64,000 nt of DNA from Hujiaoplasma nucleasis (GCF_013745115.1 NZ_CP051151.1:124001-188000); one strand, 5' to 3'; positions 1 to 9,564 are shown, numbered from the stretch's first letter. Program-made: numbers and translations. The notes: generated by a model not told the origin, from the sequence alone.

Positions 1-791
1 CTGTACCTGAAGTACAAGACGAGAATGATGTTATTGAATTAGAAAAAGTCAAGGGTAAAATAGAATTTAAAAATGTATGGTTTGCTTATAACGAAGGTGA
101 ATGGGTTTTAAAAGATGTTTCATTCGTTGTTCAACCAAATCAAACAATGGCTTTGGTTGGAGCAACAGGATCAGGAAAAACAACAATCATTTCATTAGTT
201 GTTAGAAATTACGATATCCAAAAAGGTCAAATTTTAATTGACGATATTGACATAAAAAAAATTAAAATTTCAAGTTTAAGAGAAAAAATTGGTCAAATGC
301 TTCAAGATGTTTTCTTATTTTCGGGTACAATTGAGTCCAATATTCGTTTAAGAGATGAGACCATCACTGATAGAGATGTTTTATCGGCTTCTAAATATGT
401 TAATGCCGATTATTTTATTCAAAAATTGCCAGATAAGTATGATGAATTGGTAAGAGAAAGAGGCAATAATTTTTCTTCTGGGCAAAGACAATTATTGTCT
501 TTTGCTAGGACGATTGTCCATCATCCACAAATAATGATTTTAGATGAAGCCACCGCTAATATAGATACTGAGACAGAAATGTTAATTCAAGAATCATTAA
601 AGAAAATTATGAATATAGGTACTATGATTATCGTAGCCCATAGATTATCAACAATCCAACACGCGGACAATATCATAGTCATGCAAAAAGGTAAGATAAT
701 CGAACAAGGAAATCATCAGGAATTACTTAAAGCTAAAGGACATTATTATCAGTTGTATCGTTTGCAATATGATAAAAAAGTTGAAGAATAA
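1..791 (+). CDS. ABC exporter ATPase/permease, C-terminal part (5' end outside window)
   Basis: This is the nucleotide-binding end of an ABC-type exporter. The reading frame is open from base 3 and no start codon is needed inside the window, so the gene is cut by the window edge and its membrane domain lies upstream. Visible motifs, in order, are Walker A (GATGSGKTT), Q-loop (MLQDVFLFSG), signature (FSSGQ), Walker B with catalytic Glu (IMILDEATAN) and switch His (VAHRLSTI). All catalytic residues are intact. By analogy with the two complete exporter pairs in this window, it may be the catalytically competent half of a heterodimer whose partner lies upstream; that is inference. A strong terminator follows at once, so it is the last gene of its operon. 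Substrate unknown. Confidence 0.95.
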   Translation, partial: VPEVQDENDVIELEKVKGKIEFKNVWFAYNEGEWVLKDVSFVVQPNQTMALVGATGSGKTTIISLVVRNYDIQKGQILIDDIDIKKIKISSLREKIGQMLQDVFLFSGTIESNIRLRDETITDRDVLSASKYVNADYFIQKLPDKYDELVRERGNNFSSGQRQLLSFARTIVHHPQIMILDEATANIDTETEMLIQESLKKIMNIGTMIIVAHRLSTIQHADNIIVMQKGKIIEQGNHQELLKAKGHYYQLYRLQYDKKVEE

Positions 792-798
792 TAATTTT

Positions 799-834
799 GA
801 GCTATTCATATGATGAATAGCTCTTTTCTTTCTT
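799..834 (+). terminator. Intrinsic terminator
   Basis: A perfect 11-bp stem (GAGCTATTCAT, 799-809; partner 813-823) with a 3-nt loop is followed by a T-rich tail (824-834). It closes the upstream ABC transporter transcript and separates it from the MarR-type operon. Confidence 0.93.
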
Positions 835-840
835 AATAAT

Positions 841-872
841 TAGTTGACATCGCAACTATATTATTTTATACT
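841..872 (+). promoter_or_regulatory. Promoter with overlapping palindromic operator for the MarR-ABC operon
   Basis: The -35 box TTGACA (844-849) and -10 box TATACT (867-872) are separated by exactly 17 bp, giving a predicted start near 879. The perfect inverted repeat TAGTTG-N6-CAACTA (841-858) covers the -35 box. MarR-family dimers bind palindromes of this size, so autorepression by the product of the first gene is the natural reading. The repeat and boxes are seen; the regulator assignment is inferred. Confidence 0.8.
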
Positions 873-899
873 TATTATATGTATAAAAGGAGTAATGAA

Positions 900-1343
900 A
901 TGAACAATCAACATGAAAGAATGATTAATAAGTATCATCATAAATTTTTAGAAGAAAAGTTTAAGGAATTTAATTTAGGAAGGGCTGAAGCTCCTTATAT
1001 CAAAATGATTTACCATCAGAGTCCTATCAAGATGAACACATTAATCTCTAATGTGGTTTTTCATAAGTCTCATACAACAAGAGCCATCAATCAAATGGTT
1101 AAAGATGGACTTATTACCAAGGAAAAAGACTTAGAAGATAAACGATCGTACATCATTACCATTACTCAAAAGGGGATCAAAGTGGCAGAACAAGTCAAGC
1201 AAATCTTAGAGGAATGGGAAAATTTAATCGATAGTGCTTTAAATGAAGAAGAGCGAAATCAATTAAATATTATGAGAGAAAAAGTATACTATAAATTAAA
1301 GGAACACTTTGAGGAGGATTTACAAGATGAAAAAAATGTTTAA
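900..1343 (+). CDS. MarR-family transcriptional regulator
   Basis: A winged-helix regulator of about 147 residues, the normal MarR length. The central helix-turn-helix and wing are recognisable (SHTTRAINQMVKDGLITKEK, then DKRSYIITITQKG). I start at ATG 900 because AAAGGAG lies 7 bases upstream; the in-frame ATG at 879 coincides with the predicted transcription start and has no ribosome-binding site. The gene leads an operon and overlaps the following ABC exporter gene by 17 bases, the usual arrangement for a regulator that senses an exporter's substrate. The operator palindrome at 841-858 points to autoregulation. Ligand unknown. Confidence 0.93.
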   Translation: MNNQHERMINKYHHKFLEEKFKEFNLGRAEAPYIKMIYHQSPIKMNTLISNVVFHKSHTTRAINQMVKDGLITKEKDLEDKRSYIITITQKGIKVAEQVKQILEEWENLIDSALNEEERNQLNIMREKVYYKLKEHFEEDLQDEKNV

Positions 1344-3159
1344 TTACTTAAAACCATATAAACTTCAAGTTTTCTTTATCTTGATTCTTGTGACTTTTAC
1401 TGCTTTAGGTATGTTATTGTTGCCAGATTATATGAGTAAAATTATTGGTGAAGGTTTAGATGCAGAATACCAAGTATTGGTTGATAACGAATGGCAGGTT
1501 GTTGAAGAATGTAGTATCGAAGTAAATCCTGATACTTGTAGGGTTATTCAAACATCAGATTTTAATGTGATTTTAAAATATGGTGGCATCATGCTTTTAG
1601 TTACTTTGGCTTCAACTTTAAGTTTTATTGGATTAATGTATTTATCAAGCGATGTATCTAGTAAAGTTGGTCGAGATATTAGAAGAGACTACTATAATAA
1701 AATTAATGATTTATCTATTTACGAAACAGGAAAATTTGGGACATCTACATTAATTACAAGAGCAACGAATGATGTTATGCAAGTTCAAAATTTCTTAATT
1801 ATGGCTTTAAGAATGGTCTTACGAATACCTATTATTTTTATTGGAGCATTGGTTTTTTCATTACAAAAATCAGTAACTCTAACACTAGTTATTTTAGCTG
1901 GTGTTCCTTTGCTAGGTATTGTGATTGTGATTGCATTTAAACTTGTCTTACCTTTATTTAAATTATTCCAAAAACGAGTCGATAAAATGACTTTAGTGAC
2001 GAGAGAAAGTATCAATGGTGTAAGGGTCATTAGAGCTTTTGGTCAAGGTGATAGAGAAGTAGAGAAATTTAATGAGTCGAACCAAGATTTAGCTGATGTA
2101 GGTTTAAAAGCTGGAAAAATCATGGCAACCCTAAATCCAACAATAAATTTGATATTTAATCTTGTGATTTTAGCAGTAGTATTTTTTGCTTACCATATGG
2201 TTTTAGATGGAAAAATAATTGATTATCAAGGCTTGGGGAATGTATCAGCTTTAATTCAATATGCTATGCAAATGCTTTTTAGTATTCTGATGTTAACGAT
2301 GACCTTTATTATGTATCCTAGAGCCGAAGTGTCAGGTAAAAGAATTCAAGAAATTTTGGAACTTGAATCTTCTATTATTGATACTGCAGATGATTCTTAT
2401 AGTGATTTTAATTTCAAGGGTGAAGTTGACTTTAATGAAGTTTCATTTAAATTTCCTGATGCTGAAAAAAATGTCTTAGATAACATTAGTTTCAATGCAA
2501 AACCAGGTGAGACCATAGCAATAATAGGTTCAACTGGTTCTGGAAAATCTACAGTAGTTAATTTATTGCCTAGATTTTTTGATATCACCGGTGGGTCCTT
2601 AAAAATAGATGGTGTTGATATCAAGAATATTAAATTATCTAAATTAAGATCTCTCATTGGTTTTGTTCCTCAAACAGCGACTCTGTTTTCTGGTACTATT
2701 AAGTCAAATATAGCTTATGGGGTTGAAGAACCTTCTGATGAAGAAATAGTTAAAGCTGCACAAATCGCTCAAGCTGAAGAATTTATTTTAGAATTAGATG
2801 ATACTTATGATGCTGTAGTTGAGCAATCTGGAAATAATTTTTCAGGTGGTCAAAAACAAAGGCTTTCTATAGCCAGAGCGATTATTAGAAAACCAAAAAT
2901 ATTTGTTTTTGATGATAGTTTTTCAGCACTTGATTTTAAGACTGATTCAACATTAAGAAAAGCTTTGAAAGAAGAAATAAAAGATGCAACAATCTTTATT
3001 GTTGCTCAAAGAATAGGGACCATTATGGACGCTGATAAAATTATTGTTTTACAAGAAGGTAAAATGGTTGGCATAGGAAAACACAAGGAATTATTGGATA
3101 CATGTGAGGTATACAAAGAAATAGCCTTATCTCAATTAGATGAGGAGGAAATACGATGA
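1327..3159 (+). CDS. Heterodimeric ABC exporter, degenerate-site subunit
   Basis: A full ABC half-transporter of about 610 residues: a six-helix membrane domain, then a nucleotide-binding domain. Walker A (GSTGSGKST, about residue 401) and signature (FSGGQKQR, about 504) are intact. The residue after Walker B is Asp (FVFDDS, about 526) where Glu is usual, and the switch residue is Gln (VAQRIGTI, about 560) instead of His. These substitutions are known from the degenerate partner of heterodimeric exporters such as TM287/288. The loop between the first two helices is enlarged and carries two Cys (about residues 50-70). ATG 1327 is chosen because GAGGAGG lies just upstream; the in-frame TTG at 1309 has no such site. 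It overlaps the next gene by 4 bases. Confidence 0.95.
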   Translation: MKKMFNYLKPYKLQVFFILILVTFTALGMLLLPDYMSKIIGEGLDAEYQVLVDNEWQVVEECSIEVNPDTCRVIQTSDFNVILKYGGIMLLVTLASTLSFIGLMYLSSDVSSKVGRDIRRDYYNKINDLSIYETGKFGTSTLITRATNDVMQVQNFLIMALRMVLRIPIIFIGALVFSLQKSVTLTLVILAGVPLLGIVIVIAFKLVLPLFKLFQKRVDKMTLVTRESINGVRVIRAFGQGDREVEKFNESNQDLADVGLKAGKIMATLNPTINLIFNLVILAVVFFAYHMVLDGKIIDYQGLGNVSALIQYAMQMLFSILMLTMTFIMYPRAEVSGKRIQEILELESSIIDTADDSYSDFNFKGEVDFNEVSFKFPDAEKNVLDNISFNAKPGETIAIIGSTGSGKSTVVNLLPRFFDITGGSLKIDGVDIKNIKLSKLRSLIGFVPQTATLFSGTIKSNIAYGVEEPSDEEIVKAAQIAQAEEFILELDDTYDAVVEQSGNNFSGGQKQRLSIARAIIRKPKIFVFDDSFSALDFKTDSTLRKALKEEIKDATIFIVAQRIGTIMDADKIIVLQEGKMVGIGKHKELLDTCEVYKEIALSQLDEEEIR

Positions 3160-5012
3160 AAGAAAAAGAAAATAACAAACAAAGCAATCAATCAAAAGGT
3201 CCAAGACGTGGTATGGCCATGGGTATGCCTGCAGAAAAACCTAAGGATTTAAAAGGAACAAGTAAAAGGCTTTTAAATTATATTGGTAATTATAAATGGC
3301 ATTTACTCTTCATTATTATATTGACGATATTAGTATCCGCTGTAGCGGTTGTTGGTCCAAATCTAATTAGATACATTATTAATGGTTTACAACAAATGAT
3401 AACAGGTGAAATTACTAAAGAAGAAGGCATGAGAACAGTTTCTACTTTCTTTATCGCCATTGTTTCGTTGTATGCTATACGTTTCATCATTGAAGTATTG
3501 TTAATGCTTATAGGAAATAAAGTCAGTATCAATATTGGCTTAAAAATGAGATCTGATCTTAGAGACAAATTAGAGAAATTACCAATTAAATATTACGATG
3601 AAAGACAAACTGGTGACATACTATCAGTATTTTCAAATGATGTGGATGTTGTGATTAACTCTATACAACAGAGTTTAATTAACATAATTTCATCAACATT
3701 TATGGTGGTAGGTATCTTGGTTATGATGTTTATCATCTCATGGAAATTAACGTTAATAGCCTTAGTGGCCTTACCTTTATTTGTATTAGCAACAGCCACT
3801 ATTGCAAAAAAATCTCAAAAGAAGTTTAAGGCTCAACAAAAAGAATTAGGGGTTTTAAATGGCCATATCGAAGAAAACTTTACTGCCAGCAAGATCGTTA
3901 AGTTATTTAATAAGGAAGTAGAATCTTTCCAACATTTTGATGATATTAATGTTAATTTGGCAAAAGAAATGAAGGGTGCACAATTCTTATCCGGTCTTAT
4001 TCGACCTATTATGGAATTCATATCAAATATAGGTTATGCTTTAGTGGTTATTGTTGGTGGATACTTGGCTGGTTTACCAAGCCCTTTACTAATTGGGGAC
4101 ATCACAGCCTTTGTTCAATATCAAAGATCTTTTGTAAACCCAATATTAAATATAGCGAATATTGTTAATCAATTACAATCAGCGATTGCAGGAGCTGAGA
4201 GAATTTTTAGAGTTATTGATGAAACAGAAGAAATTAATGAAGTTTTAGAAACAGAATATGACTTAAAGGAAATCACTGGAGAAGTTGAGTTTAAAGAAGT
4301 AGACTTTTCTTATTCAGAAGAAACTGAACTCATCAAAGCTCTTAATTTGCATGTGAAACCAGGTAAACAAATAGCAATAGTTGGACATACTGGTGCAGGG
4401 AAAACCACCTTAGTGAATCTTTTAATGCGTTTTTACGATATTAATAGTGGAGCTATTACCATTGATGGTCAAAAAACAACTGAAATTCCTAGAGTTGTCT
4501 TAAGAAAGCATTTTGGTATGGTTTTACAGGATACATGGTTGTTTTCTGGAACCATTAAAGAAAATGTTGCTTATGGGAAAAAAGATGCCAGTGATGAGGA
4601 AATTATTGAAGCGTGTAAAAAAGCCCATGTACATCATTTCATTGAAACTTTACCAGAGGGTTACAATACCTTGTTAAAGGAAGATGCTGATAATATATCT
4701 CAAGGACAAAAACAGTTATTGACTATTGCAAGAGCAATTTTATTTGATCCAAAAATTTTAATTTTGGATGAAGCTACATCTTCTGTGGATACTAGAACAG
4801 AAAGTTATATTCAAAACGCAATGTTGAAAATGATGGAAGGCAAAACATCTTTTGTTATTGCTCATCGTTTGTCAACTATTAAAAATGCTAATACTATTTT
4901 AGTGATGGAACAAGGAAAAATTGTTGAACAAGGTAATCATCATGAACTCTTAGAAAAACAAGGGGTTTATGCTGACTTGTATAATTCACAATTTTTAAAC
5001 AAACCAATTTAG
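3156..5012 (+). CDS. Heterodimeric ABC exporter, catalytic subunit
   Basis: Partner of the preceding gene, about 618 residues, translationally coupled by an ATGA overlap. A Met/Gly-rich cytoplasmic N-terminus (about residues 17-35) precedes six membrane helices, as in LmrD/BmrD-like subunits. In the ATPase domain Walker A (GHTGAGKTT, about 409), catalytic Glu (ILDEATSSVD, about 535) and switch His (AHRLSTI, about 568) are intact, but the signature is ISQGQ rather than LSGGQ. The pair would therefore have one competent and one degenerate ATP site. Substrate is likely a hydrophobic compound or drug, by family only. Confidence 0.95.
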   Translation: MKEKENNKQSNQSKGPRRGMAMGMPAEKPKDLKGTSKRLLNYIGNYKWHLLFIIILTILVSAVAVVGPNLIRYIINGLQQMITGEITKEEGMRTVSTFFIAIVSLYAIRFIIEVLLMLIGNKVSINIGLKMRSDLRDKLEKLPIKYYDERQTGDILSVFSNDVDVVINSIQQSLINIISSTFMVVGILVMMFIISWKLTLIALVALPLFVLATATIAKKSQKKFKAQQKELGVLNGHIEENFTASKIVKLFNKEVESFQHFDDINVNLAKEMKGAQFLSGLIRPIMEFISNIGYALVVIVGGYLAGLPSPLLIGDITAFVQYQRSFVNPILNIANIVNQLQSAIAGAERIFRVIDETEEINEVLETEYDLKEITGEVEFKEVDFSYSEETELIKALNLHVKPGKQIAIVGHTGAGKTTLVNLLMRFYDINSGAITIDGQKTTEIPRVVLRKHFGMVLQDTWLFSGTIKENVAYGKKDASDEEIIEACKKAHVHHFIETLPEGYNTLLKEDADNISQGQKQLLTIARAILFDPKILILDEATSSVDTRTESYIQNAMLKMMEGKTSFVIAHRLSTIKNANTILVMEQGKIVEQGNHHELLEKQGVYADLYNSQFLNKPI

Positions 5013-5021
5013 GAGTTATTT

Positions 5022-6341
5022 ATGAAAATAGGATTTATCAGCTTAGGCTGTGCAAAAAATTTAGTAGATTCAGAAATGATTTTGGGTATCTTACAACAAG
5101 CAGGATGTATTATTGTCAATGATCCTGAAGAAGCTGATGCCATTTTTGTGAATACCTGTGGATTTATTGAATCAGCAAAAACAGAAACATTAGAAACTAT
5201 TTTAGAAATGGCTTCTTATAATAAAAAATTAATTGTTACAGGATGTTATGCAAAAAGGTATAAAGAAAAACTTGAGAAGGAAATGCCTTTTATTGATAAG
5301 ATAATAACCTTGCAAGACTACCCTAAAATTCATTTAATTTTGAATGATTTGTTTTCAGAAGAACATATGAAATTTTCCCCTTTAAGGTATGAAAATCGTC
5401 TTTTAACGACATCTCATTATTCTCCTTATGTGAAAATAGGTGAAGGGTGTAACAATAATTGTACTTATTGTGCTATTCCTCTTATTAGGGGAAAATTCCG
5501 TTCAAAGCCATTTCAAGATGTTTTATCTGAATGTCAATTGTTAGTAGACAATGGTGCAAAAGAGATTAATTTAATTTCGCAAGATACTTCTAGGTATGGT
5601 TCTGACTATAATAAGCAAAATAAATCTGAATTACATCATTTAGTTCATGAAATATCTCTATTAGAGGGCATTGAATTGGTTAGGGTCCTTTATTTATATC
5701 CTGATGAGATAAGTGATGATTTAATTGAAGAAGTTAAAACTAATCCTAAGGTAGCCAAATACTTTGATATTCCAATTCAACATATTTCTTCTACAGTTTT
5801 AAAAAGAATGAATCGCCGTGGTAACAAAGAGTTTATTGAAGACTTATTAAACAAAATTAGAAGAGAAATTCCCCAAGCGATTATTAGGACAACATATATT
5901 GTTGGTTTTCCAGGAGAAACTCATGAAGATTTCAACCAATTATATGAATTTACAGAAAAATTTCAATTTGATCGTTTAGGGGTATTTGCTTACTCAAAAG
6001 AAGAAGATACAGGTGCTTATTCTATGACCAATCAAGTGGATGAGTTAGTTAAGGAAGAACGCTTAGAAAAAATAATGAAATTACAAAAACGTCTTAGCCG
6101 TCAAGTAAATAAGAAGCAACTTGGATCAATACATAATACTTTAATTGAAAATTATGACCCTGAAACGAAATTTTATTATGGAAGATCATTTGCATTCGCT
6201 CCAGATGATATTGATGGTATGATTGTATTTCAGTCTAATAAGCCTTTAGAAATAGGGCAAATGGTCAATGTGAAGATAAAAACATTCTTTGGCTATGACT
6301 TGATTGGAGACAGGGTAGAAGGTGAAGACAATGTTTCTTGA
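5022..6341 (+). CDS. rimO: Ribosomal protein uS12 methylthiotransferase RimO
   Basis: Radical-SAM enzyme that adds a methylthio group to the conserved Asp of ribosomal protein uS12. About 439 residues, the normal length. The N-terminal UPF0004 domain begins with the RimO-type motif SLGCAKNLVDSE; the radical-SAM cluster Cys are in GCNNNCTYC (about residues 142-149), and a TRAM domain occupies the C-terminus. The LGCAKNLVDSE start separates it from MiaB. A good AGGAG site precedes ATG 5022, 9 bases after the ABC gene. The end overlaps the next gene by about 11 bases, so the two are translationally coupled. Confidence 0.96.
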   Translation: MKIGFISLGCAKNLVDSEMILGILQQAGCIIVNDPEEADAIFVNTCGFIESAKTETLETILEMASYNKKLIVTGCYAKRYKEKLEKEMPFIDKIITLQDYPKIHLILNDLFSEEHMKFSPLRYENRLLTTSHYSPYVKIGEGCNNNCTYCAIPLIRGKFRSKPFQDVLSECQLLVDNGAKEINLISQDTSRYGSDYNKQNKSELHHLVHEISLLEGIELVRVLYLYPDEISDDLIEEVKTNPKVAKYFDIPIQHISSTVLKRMNRRGNKEFIEDLLNKIRREIPQAIIRTTYIVGFPGETHEDFNQLYEFTEKFQFDRLGVFAYSKEEDTGAYSMTNQVDELVKEERLEKIMKLQKRLSRQVNKKQLGSIHNTLIENYDPETKFYYGRSFAFAPDDIDGMIVFQSNKPLEIGQMVNVKIKTFFGYDLIGDRVEGEDNVS

Positions 6342-7260
6342 GTTAATAATTAAAGGATTTATTGTGGGTATAGCTTTCATCATTCCTGGAGTCAGTGGTG
6401 GAACTTTAGCTGTATATTTGGGTATTTATAAAAAATTATTGGATTCTATTGGCAATATTTTTACAGATTTTAAAAATTCAATGAAGTTTCTTATACCTTT
6501 CGCTATTGGAGGGGTCATATCTGTTTTAGGTCTTGCTAAATTGTTTGGAATCTTGATTGAATGGAATTCATATATCGTTTTGATGTTCTTTATTGGTTTA
6601 TTGGCTGGTGGATTAAAGCATATCTATTTAAAATCTCAAGTTAAGTCTTTGCATTTGCCATCATTAATATCTGGTGGTTTAGCTTTTATGCTATTATTGC
6701 TAGTGATTATTATTGATAAGACCAAGAGTACAGAAGGAATTGAATATTTTAATTTGGTATTTACGGATTATTTAATAATTATTGGATTGGGCATTGTTGG
6801 TGCTACCACGATGATTATTCCTGGCATTTCTGGTTCAGCAATGTTAATGGTTCTAGGTTTTTATACAGCCATTGTAACTAATGTTATAGGGAATGTATTA
6901 AACTTTGATAATCTATCTTATAACTTACGAGTTCTAGTATTTTTCGCTTTAGGTATATTTATTGGAATTATATTATTTTCAAAGCTTATTTCTTTCTTGT
7001 TAGATAAGTATCCAAAACAAACATATTTTGCTATATTAGGATTTATAATAGCGAGTATTATTGGAGTTTTCTTAGAAATTAAAGACCCTAATTCTAACGT
7101 TTCATTTGAAAATCAAAAACCTATATATCAAGATTTATGGACTTATATTTCTGAAAATCCATGGATTGTTATTATAGGCTTAACTTTGTTGGTTTTAGGA
7201 TATATTTCAAGTCAATATTTAACTAAAATAGAATTGAAAGGAAGTCAAAATGAATCTTAA
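6331..7260 (+). CDS. DUF368 membrane protein, candidate undecaprenyl-phosphate translocase
   Basis: Polytopic membrane protein of about 309 residues. The repeated glycine/proline motifs typical of DUF368 are present twice: FIIPGVSGGTLAVYLGIY near the start and MIIPGISGSAMLMVLGFY near the middle, suggesting an inverted repeat fold. DUF368 proteins have been shown in other bacteria to return undecaprenyl phosphate across the membrane (PopT). I start at ATG 6331, with AAGGTG about 6 bases upstream; GTG 6322 is an in-frame alternative. It overlaps rimO at the front and the M20 gene by 11 bases at the end. In an organism that may lack a wall, the lipid carrier could serve other glycan export. Confidence 0.9.
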   Translation: MFLELIIKGFIVGIAFIIPGVSGGTLAVYLGIYKKLLDSIGNIFTDFKNSMKFLIPFAIGGVISVLGLAKLFGILIEWNSYIVLMFFIGLLAGGLKHIYLKSQVKSLHLPSLISGGLAFMLLLLVIIIDKTKSTEGIEYFNLVFTDYLIIIGLGIVGATTMIIPGISGSAMLMVLGFYTAIVTNVIGNVLNFDNLSYNLRVLVFFALGIFIGIILFSKLISFLLDKYPKQTYFAILGFIIASIIGVFLEIKDPNSNVSFENQKPIYQDLWTYISENPWIVIIGLTLLVLGYISSQYLTKIELKGSQNES

Positions 7261-8395
7261 AGATTATGTTATTGAAAAAAGAAGACATTTTCATCAATTT
7301 CCTGAAGTTGGTTTTCACTGTAAGAAAACTTCTCAAGATATCGAGGTTTATTTAAGAGAATTAAAAGTTGATCATATCCACCATGTGGGTGTTCATTCTC
7401 TTATTGGAGTTGTTCAAAATGGTCAGGGACCAACCATAGGTTTAAGGGCGGATTTTGATGCTTTAAATATCTTGGAAGATACAGAGCTTGATTTTTCTTC
7501 TAAAAACAAGGGTAAAATGCATGCTTGTGGTCATGATGCTCATACAGCTATGTTATTGGGAACTTGTAAATATCTTACAGAACATAAGGAGGAATGGACA
7601 GGCACTATTAAGTTTATTTTCCAAGAAGCTGAAGAAGGTCCTGCGCCTGGTGGAGCCTTAGCCATTGTGAAATCTGGTCTATTAGATGATGTTGAAGATT
7701 TTTATGCTTTGCATGTTTCACCTCAGTATGAGACTGGTGTTATGGCAATAAATTATGGGCCAGCCATGGCCGCAGCTGATACTATTCATATAGAATTTAT
7801 AGGTAAGGGTGCTCATGCTGCTTTGCCTGAAGAAGGTATAGATCCTATCATTATGCAGGCTGAATATATCATGTCTATACAAAATATAATTACTAGAAAA
7901 ATTTCTCCAATGGAACGTTCAGTTATTACCATTGCAAAAGTAGAAGCTGGAACAACCCATAATGTTATTCCTGAAAATGCAAAGCTTATGGGAACGGTAA
8001 GAACCTTTTCTCAAAATGTTAGAGATAAGATTAGACAAGAACTTGAAAAACTTGCTATGTCTATTGCGAATAGACATGGAGGCAAATTGAAATTTAAGTA
8101 TGAATATGGTTATGATCCAGTAATTAATAACAAAGATTCTGTTGATTTCTTTGTTCAATCAGCACAGGCGGTTCTTGGAAAAGACTCAGTTGAGATTTTA
8201 GAATTACCTATGGCTGGGGGAGAAGATTTTTCAAGATATATCAACTTAAAACAGGGAGCACTTGCTTGGCTTGGTGTTAAGCAAGTTGATAAAGAAACTC
8301 ACAACATTCATCATCCTAAATTTAACTTGAATGAAGATGCGTTGATGAATGGTGTTCAAATATTTATTGAGTTAATTAAAAGGAGGAATCATTAA
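7250..8395 (+). CDS. M20-family amidohydrolase (N-acyl amino acid hydrolase-like)
   Basis: Zinc/cobalt-type amidohydrolase of about 381 residues, typical M20D length. Metal-binding motifs are seen in order: HACGHDAH (about residues 92-99), EAEEG (about 126-130), a dimerisation-domain His (GKGAHAALPE) and a C-terminal HHPKF. Relatives remove acyl groups from amino acids, including N-acetyl-diaminopimelate, but the substrate cannot be set from sequence. GAAAGGAAG precedes the ATG. The stop codon shares a base with the next start (TAATG), so it is tightly coupled to a second, unrelated amidohydrolase, suggesting consecutive steps of one breakdown route. Confidence 0.92.
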   Translation: MNLKDYVIEKRRHFHQFPEVGFHCKKTSQDIEVYLRELKVDHIHHVGVHSLIGVVQNGQGPTIGLRADFDALNILEDTELDFSSKNKGKMHACGHDAHTAMLLGTCKYLTEHKEEWTGTIKFIFQEAEEGPAPGGALAIVKSGLLDDVEDFYALHVSPQYETGVMAINYGPAMAAADTIHIEFIGKGAHAALPEEGIDPIIMQAEYIMSIQNIITRKISPMERSVITIAKVEAGTTHNVIPENAKLMGTVRTFSQNVRDKIRQELEKLAMSIANRHGGKLKFKYEYGYDPVINNKDSVDFFVQSAQAVLGKDSVEILELPMAGGEDFSRYINLKQGALAWLGVKQVDKETHNIHHPKFNLNEDALMNGVQIFIELIKRRNH

Positions 8396-9564
8396 TGTAT
8401 TTAATTAAGAACGCGAATTTGTTAAGCATGGCAGACATCAACTATGAGATTACAGATATTTTAATTGACGGAAAAGAAATTAAAAAAATAGGTAAACTGA
8501 ATGAATCAGATTACCCACAAGCTAAAGTCATTGATGCTAAAGAGAATTATGTGACACCTGGATTAGTAGATCCTCACTGTCATATTGGTCTATACGAAGA
8601 ATCGATTGGCTTTGAAGGGTCTGATGGTAATGAAATGACATCACCTGTCACGCCAGAGTTAAGGGCTATTGATGCTATAAAACCTCAGGATGTTGCTTTT
8701 ATTGAGGCTAGAGAACATGGAGTAACAACTGTTGTCACCGGACCTGGTTCAGCCAATTGTATCGGCGGTACATTCACTGTTATAAAAACTTATGGAAAAA
8801 CAATTGATGATATGATTCTTGTGCCTGAAATATCTATGAAAATGGCTTTAGGTGAGAACCCTAAGAGAGTATATAGTTCTAAATCTCAAACACCAGCAAC
8901 TAGGATGGCAACTACAGCGGTTATTAGAGATGCCTTATCAAAAGCAAGAGACTATAAGGATAAGATTGATGAATATGAGCAAAATAGAAAAGCCAATAAA
9001 GAAGCTAAGAAACCTGAATTTAATATGAAGTGGGCATCTTTAGCAAGAGTATTTGATGGATTGCAAGTTAAAATTCATGCTCATCAACAAGATGACATTG
9101 TAACTGCTATTAGAATTATAGAAGAATTTGGGTTAGATGGTACGATTGAACATTGTACTGAAGGACACTTAATCACTGATTATTTGAAGGAACATAATCA
9201 ACAAGTTATCATTGGACCTACTTTAGGTTCAAAATCTAAATATGAATTAAGAAACAAAACCTTTGAATCAGGAAGAATATTGAAAGAAGCAGGAATTGAA
9301 TTTGCTATTATGACTGACCATCCTGTTATTCACGCTTCAAGTAATTTAACACAATTAGGCTTATTTGTAAGAGAAGGTCTGGATGAGTTGGAAGCTTTTA
9401 AAGCAGTGACTATAAATGCTGCTAAAATAACTAAAATTGACCATAAAGTTGGAAGTATCGAAGTCGGAAAAGATGCAGATATAGTTATTTGGAATGGACA
9501 CCCATTACATTATATGACAAAAACACAAATGGTCATGATTAATGGTGAAATCATTCACCAATAA
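8395..9564 (+). CDS. Metal-dependent amidohydrolase (imidazolonepropionase-like family)
   Basis: Cytoplasmic amidohydrolase-superfamily enzyme of about 389 residues. An N-terminal beta-sandwich leads to the metal motif DPHCH (about residues 62-66); further ligands are likely the His in KIHAHQQDD, IEHCTEG and the Asp in MTDHP. The C-terminus restores the sandwich domain (VGSIEVGKDADIVIWNGHP). It resembles the imidazolonepropionase-like group, yet no histidine-degradation genes are nearby, so true HutI function is unlikely. Coupled to the M20 gene by a TAATG overlap. A bidirectional terminator follows. Confidence 0.88.
   Translation: MYLIKNANLLSMADINYEITDILIDGKEIKKIGKLNESDYPQAKVIDAKENYVTPGLVDPHCHIGLYEESIGFEGSDGNEMTSPVTPELRAIDAIKPQDVAFIEAREHGVTTVVTGPGSANCIGGTFTVIKTYGKTIDDMILVPEISMKMALGENPKRVYSSKSQTPATRMATTAVIRDALSKARDYKDKIDEYEQNRKANKEAKKPEFNMKWASLARVFDGLQVKIHAHQQDDIVTAIRIIEEFGLDGTIEHCTEGHLITDYLKEHNQQVIIGPTLGSKSKYELRNKTFESGRILKEAGIEFAIMTDHPVIHASSNLTQLGLFVREGLDELEAFKAVTINAAKITKIDHKVGSIEVGKDADIVIWNGHPLHYMTKTQMVMINGEIIHQ

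Noticed and set aside
1785-2657. Antisense open frames inside the ABC transporter gene (and similar ones throughout the window)
   Set aside because: They have no ribosome-binding sites, no family resemblance and lie opposite well-supported genes; AT-rich coding DNA produces them by chance.
8395-9564. Calling the amidohydrolase HutI (imidazolonepropionase)
   Set aside because: No other histidine-degradation gene is nearby and the partner is an M20 hydrolase, so the specific name is not supported.
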